Source: Pseudofulvimonas gallinarii (GTDB taxonomy: Bacteria > Pseudomonadota > Gammaproteobacteria > Xanthomonadales > UBA2363). Taken from it: a stretch of 64,000 nt of DNA. The stretch covers positions 124,001-188,000 of the forward strand of contig NZ_SMAF01000005.1 in the NCBI RefSeq assembly GCF_004343305.1. Reading direction: 5' to 3'. Of this stretch, positions 1 to 8,941 are shown piece after piece (within the stretch, counting starts at the first letter, position 1; the number at the start of each line of letters is the position of its first letter). The notes under the pieces are model-generated. The model saw only the letters and a list, made by a program, of their open reading frames with translations. It ran no database searches and was not told the origin of the DNA. The position numbers and the translations under genes were made by a program.

Positions 1-190
1 TCACGGCATTCCCCTGCGTGGACGAGCCGCGAGTATCGCCGATGAGGGCGCGGCCGGACGGCGCGCTGCGGCAACCCGAGTGCCGCCGGCGACGGGCGAG
101 CATGCGGACGGACCAGACGGCTCGGCCACCGGATGGACCGGTCTGACCGTGCCCCGCCGCCTTCCCGGCAGGCGCAGCCGTTCGACGTCC

Positions 191-3100
191 TCAGCCGGCG
201 GGGTCGCGGGGCGCCTCGGGCGCTGGCAGCGAGCGGATGTTGATGTCCATCTGCGACGGCGACATCTGGATACCGCGCTCCCGCAGCAGCGATGTCAGGC
301 GCAGCGCCAGTTCGCTGCGTGCAGGCACGCGGTCGCCCAGCGCCGCCAGGAACACCTTCAGCTCGAAGGTCATGACGTTGCCTTCGAAGCTCTTGAAGGC
401 GCTGACCGGCGCCGGTTCGCGCAGCACGCGGGGATTCTCGCGCGCCGCCTGCAGCGCGACCTCGTGCACCACCGGGATGTCGCTGCCATAGGCGACGCCG
501 TATTCGATGATCGCCGTCGTCGGGTTGTCGCTGAGCGACCAGTTGGTCAGCTCGCCGGTGATGAACGACTTGTTGGGGATGAAGATCTCGCGGCCTTCGC
601 CGTCGCGCAGCGTGGTGGCACGCGTGCGGATGCGCGTGACCGTTCCGGTCTTGCCGCCGACGGTGATCGTGTCGCCGACGCGGAAGGGGCGCTCGAACAG
701 CAGGATCAGGCCGGACACGAAGTTGGCGAAAATCTCCTGCAGGCCGAAACCCAGGCCGACGGTGAGCGCCGCGGCCATCCACTGCAGCTGGCTCCAGCGC
801 AGGCCGAAAAGGCCGAGGCCGACCATCACGCCGACGATGACGATGGCGTAGCGGAACAGGCTGGTGATCGCATAGCGCGAGGCGGCGTCGATGCGACTGC
901 GCGAGAGCAGGCCCAGTTCCATCAGGCCCGGCAGGTTGCGCGCGGCGATGGTGGTCAGTACCAGCACCAGCGCGCCACCCAGCAGCGCCAGCAGGCTGAC
1001 CGGCATGTCCACAACACCGCCGTCGCTGCCGGTCTGGTGGAAGCTCCAGACGGTGATGTCATCGAGACGGGCAAACGCCGGCAGGACATCGCTCCAGACC
1101 CAGACCAGGCCGACCCCAAGCAGGCTCAGGCGCAGCGCACGCAGGATGCGTCGCGTGTGCGCGTTGACGGTTTCCAGGGTGATGTCGGCTTCGGCCTCGA
1201 CCAGCAGCGCCTGCTCGTCGTCCTGGGCCTGGCGCTTCTGCTCGCGGCGATGCAGTGCCAACCGGCGCTCGCTGACCAGGAACCAGCGCCCGATGGTGGC
1301 GACGAGCGTGGCCACCAGCACGATCACGCTGATCGACGAGACCAGCGCACGCACCAGCACGGCGGCGGAATACACGTAGCCCAGCAGCGCCAGGCCGGCG
1401 ACGACCAGGCAGAGCGCCGGAAGCAGCAGCCGCGCGCCGCGCCGCAGCGGCGATGTCGAGGCATCGATGCCGCGCGGCGACCAGACCTGCTCCGCATCGA
1501 GTGCGCGCCAGCTCCACCCCGCGCCGAGCAGCGCCAGCAGGATGATCGCCAGGCGCGCCTGGACATCGATCGCCAGCGCCTGGTTTCGCGTGAATGCCAG
1601 TGCGATCACGAAGATCGCCACCAGTGCCAAAGGCGCGCTCCAGCGCAATCCCCCGCTGATCGCCTGGCGACGCGCGCGCGTCCAGCGGAAGTGTGCCTGG
1701 GCGACGCCCTTGTCGATCACCAGCCAGCGCAGCCAGGCGAACAGCAGCGCCGGCACCGAGGTCATCACCATCGCGATGCCCAGCGAGTCGCTGAACTTGC
1801 CGGCGGCGCCGACGTTCTGCAGCAGCTGGCCGAACAGGAACAGCGCCGCCGCCAGCGGCAATGCCGCCAGCAGCGTTACCGCCAGTGCGACCAGCGTGTA
1901 GCGGAAGCGGTCGGAACGCAGCTGGCGCGTATGCGCACCCAGTACCTCCAGGCGTGCCGGCGCGCTGCGGCGAAGCAGCAGCAGGACCAGTACCGCCACG
2001 ATGCTCAGTACGTAGTCCGTGGGACGCTGCGCGAACGAACGCCGCACCAGGTCGGCGGTGGTCGCCAACCGCGAGGGTTTCACCAGGTCATGGATGCCGT
2101 CCGGCACGCGCGCCAGCCAGGACGCCGACGCAGGCGCATGGCTGGGTGTCCACAACAGGTTGCGGTCGAGGACGTTCTGCAGCGACTGCGCATCGGCGCG
2201 CTGGGCGACCAGCGCCGTTTCCATCTGCTCCAGCGTGGTGATGCGACGACGCAGCAGTGAATCCAGCTGCGCAACCAGCCCGCCGCGCTGCGCCAGCAGC
2301 GTGCGCGCCGTGCCGCGGTCGCCCTCGGCGCCCCCCGACTCTTCGGCCTGGCTGCGGAACTCGGCGAGCATCGTGCCCAGGGTCGCATCGATGTAGGACA
2401 GCGAACGCTGCTGCTCGTTGACCTCGATCAGGCGCACGCGCAGGTCCGCCAGGGTCGAGCGCAACTCGCCCAGCTGCGCGCGCAGGCGCGGCTGCGCCGG
2501 CAGGCGGATGCGTTCCTGCCACAACCACTGGCCGACCTGGGCGCTGCCGCCACCCAGCTCAAGGCGCGTGCGCGTATCACGCAGGGCCGTGCGCAACTGC
2601 TCGGTCGCCTGTGCCGCGCTGTCGGCCTCGGCGCGCTCACGGTCGAGGATCTCGCTCGCCGCCAGCAGCTCCTCGCCCAGTTCGACATTGCCCTGTGCCA
2701 GATGCGCACCCAGTCCGTTCTCGTCACGCAACCGCGCGTACTGGTCGCGCAACGCTTCGAGACGCGCCGTCAATGCCGCGCGGGCACGCGCGGTGATGCG
2801 CTCCTGCAGCACCGGCAGACGCAGTTCGTGGCGCGCCAGGCGATGGCGCACCTCGCGCAGTCGCAGCTCCAGCAGCGCCTGCTCGGAGCGGCTGGCTTCC
2901 TGGGCCAGGCTGCTTTCTTCGAGCTGGGCCTGGAGCAGATCGACGTCCGCTTCGCGCTTGAGGCGGCGTACTTCGGCGACCACATCGCTTTCGCCGGTCA
3001 CCGCGCCCTGCGGTGCGGACAGGCTGTCGATCTGCTGGCGCAGCGCCGCCTGGCTCTCGCCGGCCTGTACCGGCTGCGACAGCAAGCGCGCCAGTTCGGC

Positions 3101-3514
3101 GGCGATGCGCTCCTGCTCGCTGCGCAGGGCGGCTATGGTGCGTCGTTCCTGGTCGAGCAGCAGTTCCAGCGCCTCGGTATCGGCTTCCGTGGGCAGGCGC
3201 GCCAGCCAGGCACGCATGTCACCGTCGTTGTCGACTGCCAGGCTGCGCTGCAGCGTCCGCTCCTGCTCCGGCCTCGCCGCCAGCGAGGCCTTGCGTTCGG
3301 CAACGCGCTCGCGGACTTCCGCCGCGGAATTCAGCGCTTCTCGCGCCAGTTCCAGTTTCTGCCTGGCGGCGTCCTTCTGCGTCGCCTGCAGGTCGCCCGC
3401 GCGCTCAAGCGCCTGTTGCGCCTGATCGAGTTCGGCCGGCGTTGGCGCAGCCCGGGCGGGCGTGGCAACCAGCAGGAACGCGCACGCCAGGATCAGGCGA
3501 ATCGACAGGGTCAT
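191..3514 (-). CDS. MscK/KefA-like large mechanosensitive channel
   Basis: Likely a large MscS-superfamily channel of the inner membrane that opens under membrane tension and releases solutes on osmotic downshock. The protein is about 1107 residues. It has an N-terminal signal peptide (MTLSIRLILACAFLLVATPARA), then about 450 residues of Glu/Arg/Leu-rich coiled coil expected in the periplasm. Many membrane segments follow, and the last 185 residues are an MscS domain with a glycine-rich pore helix (GLGFGLQEIFANFVSG) and a beta domain (FRVGDTITVGG). The size and order match MscK (KefA) rather than short MscS. I chose the ATG at 3514 because it starts the signal peptide; the open frame runs further upstream to 3580 without signal-like sequence. 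It is divergent from the aldo/keto reductase gene at 3718. A 726-codon frame on the other strand is a shadow. Confidence 0.9.
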   Translation of the reverse strand: MTLSIRLILACAFLLVATPARAAPTPAELDQAQQALERAGDLQATQKDAARQKLELAREALNSAAEVRERVAERKASLAARPEQERTLQRSLAVDNDGDMRAWLARLPTEADTEALELLLDQERRTIAALRSEQERIAAELARLLSQPVQAGESQAALRQQIDSLSAPQGAVTGESDVVAEVRRLKREADVDLLQAQLEESSLAQEASRSEQALLELRLREVRHRLARHELRLPVLQERITARARAALTARLEALRDQYARLRDENGLGAHLAQGNVELGEELLAASEILDRERAEADSAAQATEQLRTALRDTRTRLELGGGSAQVGQWLWQERIRLPAQPRLRAQLGELRSTLADLRVRLIEVNEQQRSLSYIDATLGTMLAEFRSQAEESGGAEGDRGTARTLLAQRGGLVAQLDSLLRRRITTLEQMETALVAQRADAQSLQNVLDRNLLWTPSHAPASASWLARVPDGIHDLVKPSRLATTADLVRRSFAQRPTDYVLSIVAVLVLLLLRRSAPARLEVLGAHTRQLRSDRFRYTLVALAVTLLAALPLAAALFLFGQLLQNVGAAGKFSDSLGIAMVMTSVPALLFAWLRWLVIDKGVAQAHFRWTRARRQAISGGLRWSAPLALVAIFVIALAFTRNQALAIDVQARLAIILLALLGAGWSWRALDAEQVWSPRGIDASTSPLRRGARLLLPALCLVVAGLALLGYVYSAAVLVRALVSSISVIVLVATLVATIGRWFLVSERRLALHRREQKRQAQDDEQALLVEAEADITLETVNAHTRRILRALRLSLLGVGLVWVWSDVLPAFARLDDITVWSFHQTGSDGGVVDMPVSLLALLGGALVLVLTTIAARNLPGLMELGLLSRSRIDAASRYAITSLFRYAIVIVGVMVGLGLFGLRWSQLQWMAAALTVGLGFGLQEIFANFVSGLILLFERPFRVGDTITVGGKTGTVTRIRTRATTLRDGEGREIFIPNKSFITGELTNWSLSDNPTTAIIEYGVAYGSDIPVVHEVALQAARENPRVLREPAPVSAFKSFEGNVMTFELKVFLAALGDRVPARSELALRLTSLLRERGIQMSPSQMDINIRSLPAPEAPRDPAG

Positions 3515-3717
3515 GGGGGCATACCGTTGCTGGAATGGCACCAGTGTACGGACCCCGGTGCAGGCCAGCATTGACGGCACTTGAACCGCGGGCGCCGTCC
3601 CGTCGTTTTGACCCGTGCAGCCAGGCGTCCCATCATCAGCGCAAGCTGTTCTCCACCGCCGCCGCCTTCAGACGCCGCGGGCGGTGCCCGGATCCGGTTT
3701 CAACAAGGAGTACTTCC

Positions 3718-4803
3718 ATGGAACGTCGACACTTCCTGCTGATGCTGGCGACGGCCCTCGGCGCCGCGGTGGCATCGCCCCTGTTGGCACAGGGCGCCGG
3801 CCGCGCCGGCACCGGCAGCCTGCCCCGTGGCCCCAGGCCGACGCGCCCGCTTGGCAAGTCCGGCGTGGACATCGCACCCGTCGTGCTCGGCGGCAACGTG
3901 TTCGGCTGGTCGCTGGACGAAGCGGCCAGCTTCGACGTGCTGGATGCCTTCGTCGACCACGGCTTCGACGCCATCGATACCGCCGACGTGTATTCGCGCT
4001 GGGTGCCGGGCAACCAGGGCGGTGAATCGGAAACCATCATCGGCCGATGGCTGAAGGCCCGGCCCGGCATGCGGGAGCGCGTGAAGATCTTCACCAAGGG
4101 CGGTGGCGACATGGGCCAGCCCGGGCACAGGGGTCTTTCGCCGCGCTGGATCGGGCAGGCCGTCGACGCCTCGCTGCGTCGACTCGGTGTCGACGCCATC
4201 GACGTGTACTTCTCGCACTTTCCCGATCCGGACACCCCAGTCGCCGAGACACTCGGCGCCTACGAGGCATTGATCAAGGCCGGAAAGATCCGCGCCATTG
4301 GTGCGTCCAACGTCGATCCGGCGCAACTCCGCGAAGCGCTGGATACCGCCCGGGACAACAACCTGCCCGGATACACCGTGTTGCAGCCGGGTTACAACCT
4401 GTACGACCGTGACGGCTACGACGGCCCGCTGCGCGACCTCTGCCTGCGCGAAGGGCTCGGCGTGGTGACCTATTCCAGCCTGGCCTCGGGCTTCCTGACC
4501 GGCAAGTACCGCAGCGAGGCCGACCTGGACCAGAGCGTGCGTGGCGGCGGCGTGGGCCGCAAATACCTCAACCCGCGCGGCATGGCCATTCTCAGTGCCA
4601 TGGACCAGGTGGCGGAAAAGCATGGCGCGCAGCTGGCCGACATCGCCCTGGCCTGGCTGATTGCCCGCGAAGGCGTGACCGCGCCGATAGCCGGCGCCAC
4701 CAAAGCCAGCCACGTGCAGAGCTTCGCCCGCGCCGTCGCCCTCCGCCTGGACGCCGACGACCTCGCCGCCCTCGACCAGGCCCGTGCCCCGGCCGCCTCC
4801 TGA
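3718..4803 (+). CDS. Tat-exported aldo/keto reductase
   Basis: An aldo/keto reductase of 361 residues that would use NAD(P)H to reduce aldehydes or ketones; the substrate is unknown. The ATG at 3718 has a good ribosome site (AAGGAG at 3705-3710). The N-terminus carries a twin-arginine signal (MERRHFLLMLATALGAAVASP), so the folded, cofactor-loaded enzyme is probably exported to the periplasm. The barrel begins near residue 40. The family tetrad can be seen: Asp in DAIDTADVYS, Tyr in the same motif, Lys in FTKGG and His in YFSHFPDPD. The C-terminal part has the usual VTAPIAGATK cofactor region. Most family members are cytoplasmic, so the Tat signal is unusual. It is a single gene, divergent from the channel gene. 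Confidence 0.88.
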   Translation: MERRHFLLMLATALGAAVASPLLAQGAGRAGTGSLPRGPRPTRPLGKSGVDIAPVVLGGNVFGWSLDEAASFDVLDAFVDHGFDAIDTADVYSRWVPGNQGGESETIIGRWLKARPGMRERVKIFTKGGGDMGQPGHRGLSPRWIGQAVDASLRRLGVDAIDVYFSHFPDPDTPVAETLGAYEALIKAGKIRAIGASNVDPAQLREALDTARDNNLPGYTVLQPGYNLYDRDGYDGPLRDLCLREGLGVVTYSSLASGFLTGKYRSEADLDQSVRGGGVGRKYLNPRGMAILSAMDQVAEKHGAQLADIALAWLIAREGVTAPIAGATKASHVQSFARAVALRLDADDLAALDQARAPAAS

Positions 4804-5490
4804 ACCCGGCCACCCACGAAAGCGCCGGCATGTACAGGGGCTTTCGCGTTGAAGCGATGATGTACGACCTTCTGCGCGCGTCGCGTAGCAGTCACCGGCA
4901 CAAGGCTCGCAGCTTCGCGTGACTGCGGCCGAGGGCGGGCGCACACCGCAGCGCCCCGACGACGTTTGCACCCGGCACAGCGTGGACGCCGGGGTTTCCT
5001 CGGGCATTCCCCGCGAAGGCGTTAGTCCAGCCCGCGCGCGTCGCGCAACTTGAACCGGCGAAACACTCGCAGCCTCGTGCGCCGGCGGCTGATGCGACGC
5101 AGGCTAGTCCGCTGCACGCTCGGAGTCATTCCACCAAGCATCCCTACACATCGCACACCGACGCTTCCGGTTCGCCGTAACACGCAGATGGGCATCCAGT
5201 ACACCCTGTGCCCCGAAGCAACTGGATACCCGCCTTCGCGTGGATGACGAGCCGAGGTCATTGCGTTCCGGACAGACTTTCGCGCCCCGCAACAACACGA
5301 CGACATTTCGCGCCCTTGTGGGCGGGCAGGTAGCAGCGGCACCCGAATGCCGACGCCTCTTGGAAGCGCCCGATCGGCCCCTTCACGGCCCCAGGCACCA
5401 TGCAGCAGGCTTCAACCCGTATCGGGGACGGACGACGCGGCAGCGGCCCGACGTCGCACAGGGACCGGACGGCTCCAGGCAAAACCCCCA
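4804..5490. other. Intergenic region, 687 bp, with decayed repeats
   Basis: No convincing gene. A hairpin with arms CGAAAGC and GCTTTCG (4817-4846) lies just after the reductase stop and could act as a weak terminator; it lacks a T-run. An 8-bp inverted repeat (GCAGTCAC/GTGACTGC) spans 4888-4926. REP-like arms and one copy of a 28-bp repeat family lie at 5001-5249 and are annotated separately. Short open frames here have no recognisable product. Confidence 0.6.
5001..5249. repeat. Degenerate REP-like element with one 28-bp repeat unit
   Basis: Three pieces match the repeat region near 54.1-54.3 kb. A left arm at 5001-5030 reads like GTCATTCCCGCGAAGGCGGGAATCCAG with changes. A right arm at 5222-5249 begins CTGGATACCCGCCTTCGCG and ends GGATGACG. 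Between them, 5153-5180 begins GCACACCGACGCTTCC and matches the 28-bp unit found four times around 54.07-54.31 kb. The arms are inverted, as in REP or small palindromic elements. The copy is worn and probably inactive. Confidence 0.55.
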
Positions 5491-6006
5491 CTACGCCAGA
5501 CGGCGCAGGATGAATTCCAGGTCGCGCGCTTCACCGACCGGAAACAGGTACTCGCCGACCTTCTCGAACCCGTAGCGCGAATAGAACCGCTGCGCACCGA
5601 AGTTCTGCGACCAGACGCCCACCCACAACGTGCGCGGCCCGTCGCGGAGCAACCATTCCATCGCCGCATCCATCATGCGTCCGCCCTCGCCGCTGCCCTG
5701 TGCTTCGCGCAGCAGGTACAGGCGCTTCAACTCGCCGTCACCGGCGCTGGCTTCGCGATGTGGCAGGCCGCAGGGTCCGGCAGCGGCATGGCCGATGGCG
5801 ACGCCGTCGCGTTCAAGCAACCAGACGGCATAGTCCGGATGCGCCAGGATGAGGCGCTGGCGCTCGACCGCGTAGGACTCGGCGAGGAACGCCGACAGGT
5901 CTTCCGGCCGGTACAGGTGACCGAAGGTTTCGCTGAACGTGCGCGCGGCCAGCAAGGACAACGTCTGCGCGTCGTCGACGGTCCCTCGACGCAGCGTCGT
6001 CGCCAT
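5491..6006 (-). CDS. GNAT-family N-acetyltransferase
   Basis: A 171-residue GNAT acetyltransferase that would move an acetyl group from acetyl-CoA to an amine; the target is unknown. The fold is seen in the strands around WLLERDGVAIGHAAAG, the acetyl-CoA loop region ELKRLYLLREAQGSGEGGRM (the R/Q-x-x-G-x-G/A signature reads QGSGEG) and the late motif NFGAQRFYSRYGFEKVGEY. The ATG at 6006 lies 7 bp after the aspS stop, so it is very probably the last gene of the fmdB-lipoprotein-aspS operon. The open frame extends upstream into aspS without support. The link to aspS may be only transcriptional. Confidence 0.85.
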   Translation of the reverse strand: MATTLRRGTVDDAQTLSLLAARTFSETFGHLYRPEDLSAFLAESYAVERQRLILAHPDYAVWLLERDGVAIGHAAAGPCGLPHREASAGDGELKRLYLLREAQGSGEGGRMMDAAMEWLLRDGPRTLWVGVWSQNFGAQRFYSRYGFEKVGEYLFPVGEARDLEFILRRLA

Positions 6007-6013
6007 ACCCGTA

Positions 6014-7789
6014 TCAGTCCGCCTCGCCGGTCTTCTGCGCACGCACCTGCACGTGCACTTCGGCCAGCTGCGCGTCGGCAATCGGCGACGGCGCGCCGGT
6101 CATCAGGCACTGGGCGGTCGTGGTCTTGGGGAAGGCGATGACATCGCGGATCGAATCACTGCCCGCCATCAGCGCGGCGATCCGGTCGATGCCGAAGGCG
6201 ATGCCGCCATGCGGCGGTGCGCCGTAGCGCAGCGCCTCGAGCAGGAAACCGAACTTCAGTTCCGCCTCTTCCCTGCCGATGCCGAGCAGGTCGAACACCG
6301 CGGACTGCATCGACGAACGATGGATACGGATGGAGCCGCCGCCGATCTCGTTGCCGTTGAGCACCATGTCGTAGCCGCGCGAAACCGCGCTGCCTGCATT
6401 GGCGCGCAGGTCGGCCTCGTCATCGACGGCCGGCGCCGTGAACGGATGGTGCAGGGCGACGTAGCGCTGCGCTTCCCCATCCCATTCAAACATCGGGAAG
6501 TCGGTGACCCACAGCGGCTTCCACCCGTCCTCGACCAGGCCGAAGTCCTGGCCGGCCTTCAGGCGCACGGCGCCCATGAATGCCGACACGGTGGCGTAGG
6601 CACCGGCACCGAAGAAGACGATGTCGCCGTTGCCGGCGCCCACATGCGCGAGCAGGGCCGAGAAGGCGGCCTCGTCGAAGAACTTCTGGATCGGCGAGCT
6701 GATTTCGCCGTTGTCGGCGATCTTGACGTAGGCCAGGCCCTTGGCGCCGAACTTGCCGGCGTGGGCACCGTATTCGTCGATCTGCTTGCGCGACAGCGAG
6801 GCACCGCCCGGAATGCGCAGCGCCGCGACGCGGCCACCGGCGTCGTTGGCCGGGCCGCTGAACACGGCAAAGCCGCAGCCCCTGACCAGCTCGGCGACAT
6901 CGGCCAGCTCCAGCGCGATGCGCAGGTCGGGTTTGTCGGAACCGTAGCGACGCATCGCCTCGGCGTAAGTCATGCGCGGGAAGGGATCGGCCAGCTCGAC
7001 ACCGGCGACTTCACGGAACACGTCGCGGATCATCGCCTCGACGGTGTCCTGCACGTCGCGCTCGTCGACCCAGGCGAACTCCATGTCCAGCTGCGTGAAC
7101 TCCAGCTGGCGATCGGCGCGCAGCGCTTCGTCGCGGAAGCAGCGCGCGATCTGGTAGTAGCGGTCGAAGCCCGCCATCATCAGTATCTGCTTGAACAGCT
7201 GTGGCGACTGCGGCAACGCATAGAACTCGCCCGGGTGCATGCGCGCCGGCACCAGGAAGTCGCGCGCGCCTTCCGGCGTCGCCTTGGTCAGGATCGGCGT
7301 TTCGATGTCCTGGAAGCCGCGCGCATCCAGCCAGTGGCGCAGCGCGCTGACCAGCTTCGTGCGCGTGCGCATCTTGCGCTGCATGTCCGCGCTGCGCAGG
7401 TCGAGATAGCGATAGCGCAGGCGGATGTCCTCGCCCGGATTCTCGTGGTGGTGGAACGGCAGCGGATCGGCCTTGTTCAGCACCTCGATCGCCTCGGCGA
7501 CGACCTCGACCTGGCCGGTGCGGATCTTCGCGTTGACCGCATGGCGACGACGCACGGTGCCGGTGATGCGCAGGCAGTCCTCGTATCCCACCTTCTCCGC
7601 CGCGGCGATGACCTCGGCGTTGCCGGGCGCATCGCCGGGCTCGGCGACGATCTGGACGATGCCTTCGTGGTCACGCAGGTCGATGAAGCAGACGCCGCCC
7701 AGGTTGCGGGCGACATCGGCCCAGCCGCAGAGGGTGACGGTCTGGCCGATCAGGGCCTCGTCGACGAGGCCGCAAAAGTGGGTACGCAT
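6014..7789 (-). CDS. aspS: Aspartyl-tRNA synthetase
   Basis: Charges tRNA-Asp with aspartate in the cytoplasm. The 591 residues equal the usual bacterial length. An N-terminal OB fold binds the anticodon ([20 protein letters not shown]). The class II core holds motif 2 ([20 protein letters not shown]) and motif 3 ([15 protein letters not shown]). The bacterial GAD insertion domain lies between motifs 2 and 3. HHPFTAP, typical of the family, is present. The sequence does not show whether it is discriminating or also charges tRNA-Asn. The gene sits between a small lipoprotein gene (60 bp upstream) and a GNAT gene (7 bp downstream), all on the minus strand. Confidence 0.97.
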   Translation of the reverse strand: MRTHFCGLVDEALIGQTVTLCGWADVARNLGGVCFIDLRDHEGIVQIVAEPGDAPGNAEVIAAAEKVGYEDCLRITGTVRRRHAVNAKIRTGQVEVVAEAIEVLNKADPLPFHHHENPGEDIRLRYRYLDLRSADMQRKMRTRTKLVSALRHWLDARGFQDIETPILTKATPEGARDFLVPARMHPGEFYALPQSPQLFKQILMMAGFDRYYQIARCFRDEALRADRQLEFTQLDMEFAWVDERDVQDTVEAMIRDVFREVAGVELADPFPRMTYAEAMRRYGSDKPDLRIALELADVAELVRGCGFAVFSGPANDAGGRVAALRIPGGASLSRKQIDEYGAHAGKFGAKGLAYVKIADNGEISSPIQKFFDEAAFSALLAHVGAGNGDIVFFGAGAYATVSAFMGAVRLKAGQDFGLVEDGWKPLWVTDFPMFEWDGEAQRYVALHHPFTAPAVDDEADLRANAGSAVSRGYDMVLNGNEIGGGSIRIHRSSMQSAVFDLLGIGREEAELKFGFLLEALRYGAPPHGGIAFGIDRIAALMAGSDSIRDVIAFPKTTTAQCLMTGAPSPIADAQLAEVHVQVRAQKTGEAD

Positions 7790-7849
7790 GGTGGAGAACT
7801 GTGCCGTATGGGACCGCGCATGATAGCGCGGTCCCCGGCCGGGCGGCTC

Positions 7850-8476
7850 TCAGCGCACCGGCATTTCCGCCCACGGCGGCGGCGGCGGCGTCTGCGGACG
7901 GGACAGGTCGAAGGCCATGCGGAAGGTCCGGCCGCGGCGCTTGAGCTCATAGACCAGCGTGTTCTCGTCGGCCAGCTCCAGCGCCCAGACGTTGTCTCGG
8001 GATGCACGCAGGCCGTGCTCGGCGAACAGCTTGAGGGTGGGTTCGTCCGCCGGGAACTCGACGCGCGTCGCCGTCGGTGCCGGGTCACGGGCCAGGCCAC
8101 CATAGGCGTTGAGGTCTTCCGGGCTCCCGTCCGGATGGCTGTGCATGTGGCTCAGCCGCAGGCCGGCCGGTGTGGATCCCAGCAGCCAGACGCGCGAACG
8201 GTCCTCGCCCAGGCTGAGCGACAGGATGTTGCCGTCGCGCTCGCAGCGCAGGAACAGCACCGCGGGCTGGTTCCAGACCGGATCATCGCTGGCCGGCTGG
8301 CCCTCGACCACGCGCCCTGGAAAGGCGCGACCGCAATAAGGCGTCAGCTTGGCGAGGAAGTGGCGCGCCGGTACGCCTTCGCCCGTGGACGGGCTGGAAG
8401 TAGCGGGGGTCGCGCAGCCGGCAAGACCGGCGACTCCGGCGATCAACGCAGCGCGGATGAGGATCGAGGCACTCAC
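7850..8476 (-). CDS. Uncharacterised lipoprotein
   Basis: A 208-residue protein of unknown function with a clear lipoprotein signal: hydrophobic stretch IRAALIAGVAGLAGC with the lipobox LAGC, so it is expected to be anchored in a membrane by lipid at Cys. The mature part contains VLFLRCERDGNILSLSLGED and SHMHSHPDGSPEDLNAYGGL, with no domain I can name; it looks like a single mixed alpha/beta domain. The start is GTG at 8476. It overlaps the fmdB stop by 4 bp (GTGA), which argues for this start and for translational coupling. The frame is open further upstream, but only as a shadow of fmdB. Confidence 0.75.
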   Translation of the reverse strand: MSASILIRAALIAGVAGLAGCATPATSSPSTGEGVPARHFLAKLTPYCGRAFPGRVVEGQPASDDPVWNQPAVLFLRCERDGNILSLSLGEDRSRVWLLGSTPAGLRLSHMHSHPDGSPEDLNAYGGLARDPAPTATRVEFPADEPTLKLFAEHGLRASRDNVWALELADENTLVYELKRRGRTFRMAFDLSRPQTPPPPPWAEMPVR

Positions 8477-8805
8477 GATGCGGCTCCCGGGGAAGTCGAA
8501 GGCGCGGGCGCGGCAGGTGCCGCCGCCGGCTTGGACTCGCTGGTGGAGGTCGCCGTGGCGGAGGACGTGGATCCGCTGGCGCCGCCCTCCTCCTTGCCGG
8601 CGAGGTTGCGACGGGTGTCCTTGTCGCTCTTGAAGTCGGTTTCGTACCAGCCGCTGCCGGCCAGGCGGAACGAAGGCGCCGAAATGCGGCGCTTCACCGT
8701 GGGCTTGCCGCAGCCGGGGCACTGTTCCGGATCGGGATCGGAAAGGCGCTGCAGGCGCTCGAAACCATGACCGCATTCGGTGCAGTCGAATTCGTAGATG
8801 GGCAT
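8473..8805 (-). CDS. FmdB-family zinc ribbon protein
   Basis: A 110-residue FmdB-type regulatory or accessory protein of unclear role. The N-terminus MPIYEFDCTECGHGFERLQ and the second pair CPGCGKPTVKRR give two CxxC pairs that would hold one zinc. The family core ends near residue 75. The tail is Ser/Thr/Ala/Pro-rich (low complexity) and probably disordered. It is the first gene of the operon that continues into the lipoprotein gene (4-bp overlap), aspS and GNAT. FmdB genes next to aspS are common in gammaproteobacteria. Confidence 0.9.
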   Translation of the reverse strand: MPIYEFDCTECGHGFERLQRLSDPDPEQCPGCGKPTVKRRISAPSFRLAGSGWYETDFKSDKDTRRNLAGKEEGGASGSTSSATATSTSESKPAAAPAAPAPSTSPGAAS

Positions 8806-8888
8806 GCCGGTTGACTCCAGAGGTTGCGTCCGGGCGCCCGAGATATGGGCGGGCCAACAGGACTCAAGCCCGGCAAGCATGGATCTTG

Positions 8889-8916
8889 GACCGGGGCGTC
8901 GTCAAACGCCCCGGTC
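8889..8916 (-). terminator. Strong hairpin between DUF3011 gene and fmdB
   Basis: A perfect 11-bp stem (GACCGGGGCGT and its complement) with a 6-nt loop. It lies 26 bp past the stop of the minus-strand DUF3011 gene and upstream of fmdB, so it most likely ends the DUF3011 transcript. The T-run is on the plus-strand side (GTTCTTGTTT), so the orientation is not certain. Confidence 0.5.
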
Positions 8917-8941
8917 GTTCTTGTTTCGTATCAGCGCCGGA

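Noticed and set aside
1-190. Gene at the left edge
   Set aside because: No open frame with support; it appears to be plain intergenic sequence downstream of the channel gene.
80-2260. 726-codon open frame opposite the MscK-like gene
   Set aside because: It is Arg/Gln/His/Asp-rich with no domain and lies antisense to a gene with clear signal peptide and MscS domain; a GC-driven shadow.
5939-8770. 943-codon frame on the plus strand over aspS and neighbours
   Set aside because: Antisense to aspS and fmdB, compositionally random; a shadow.
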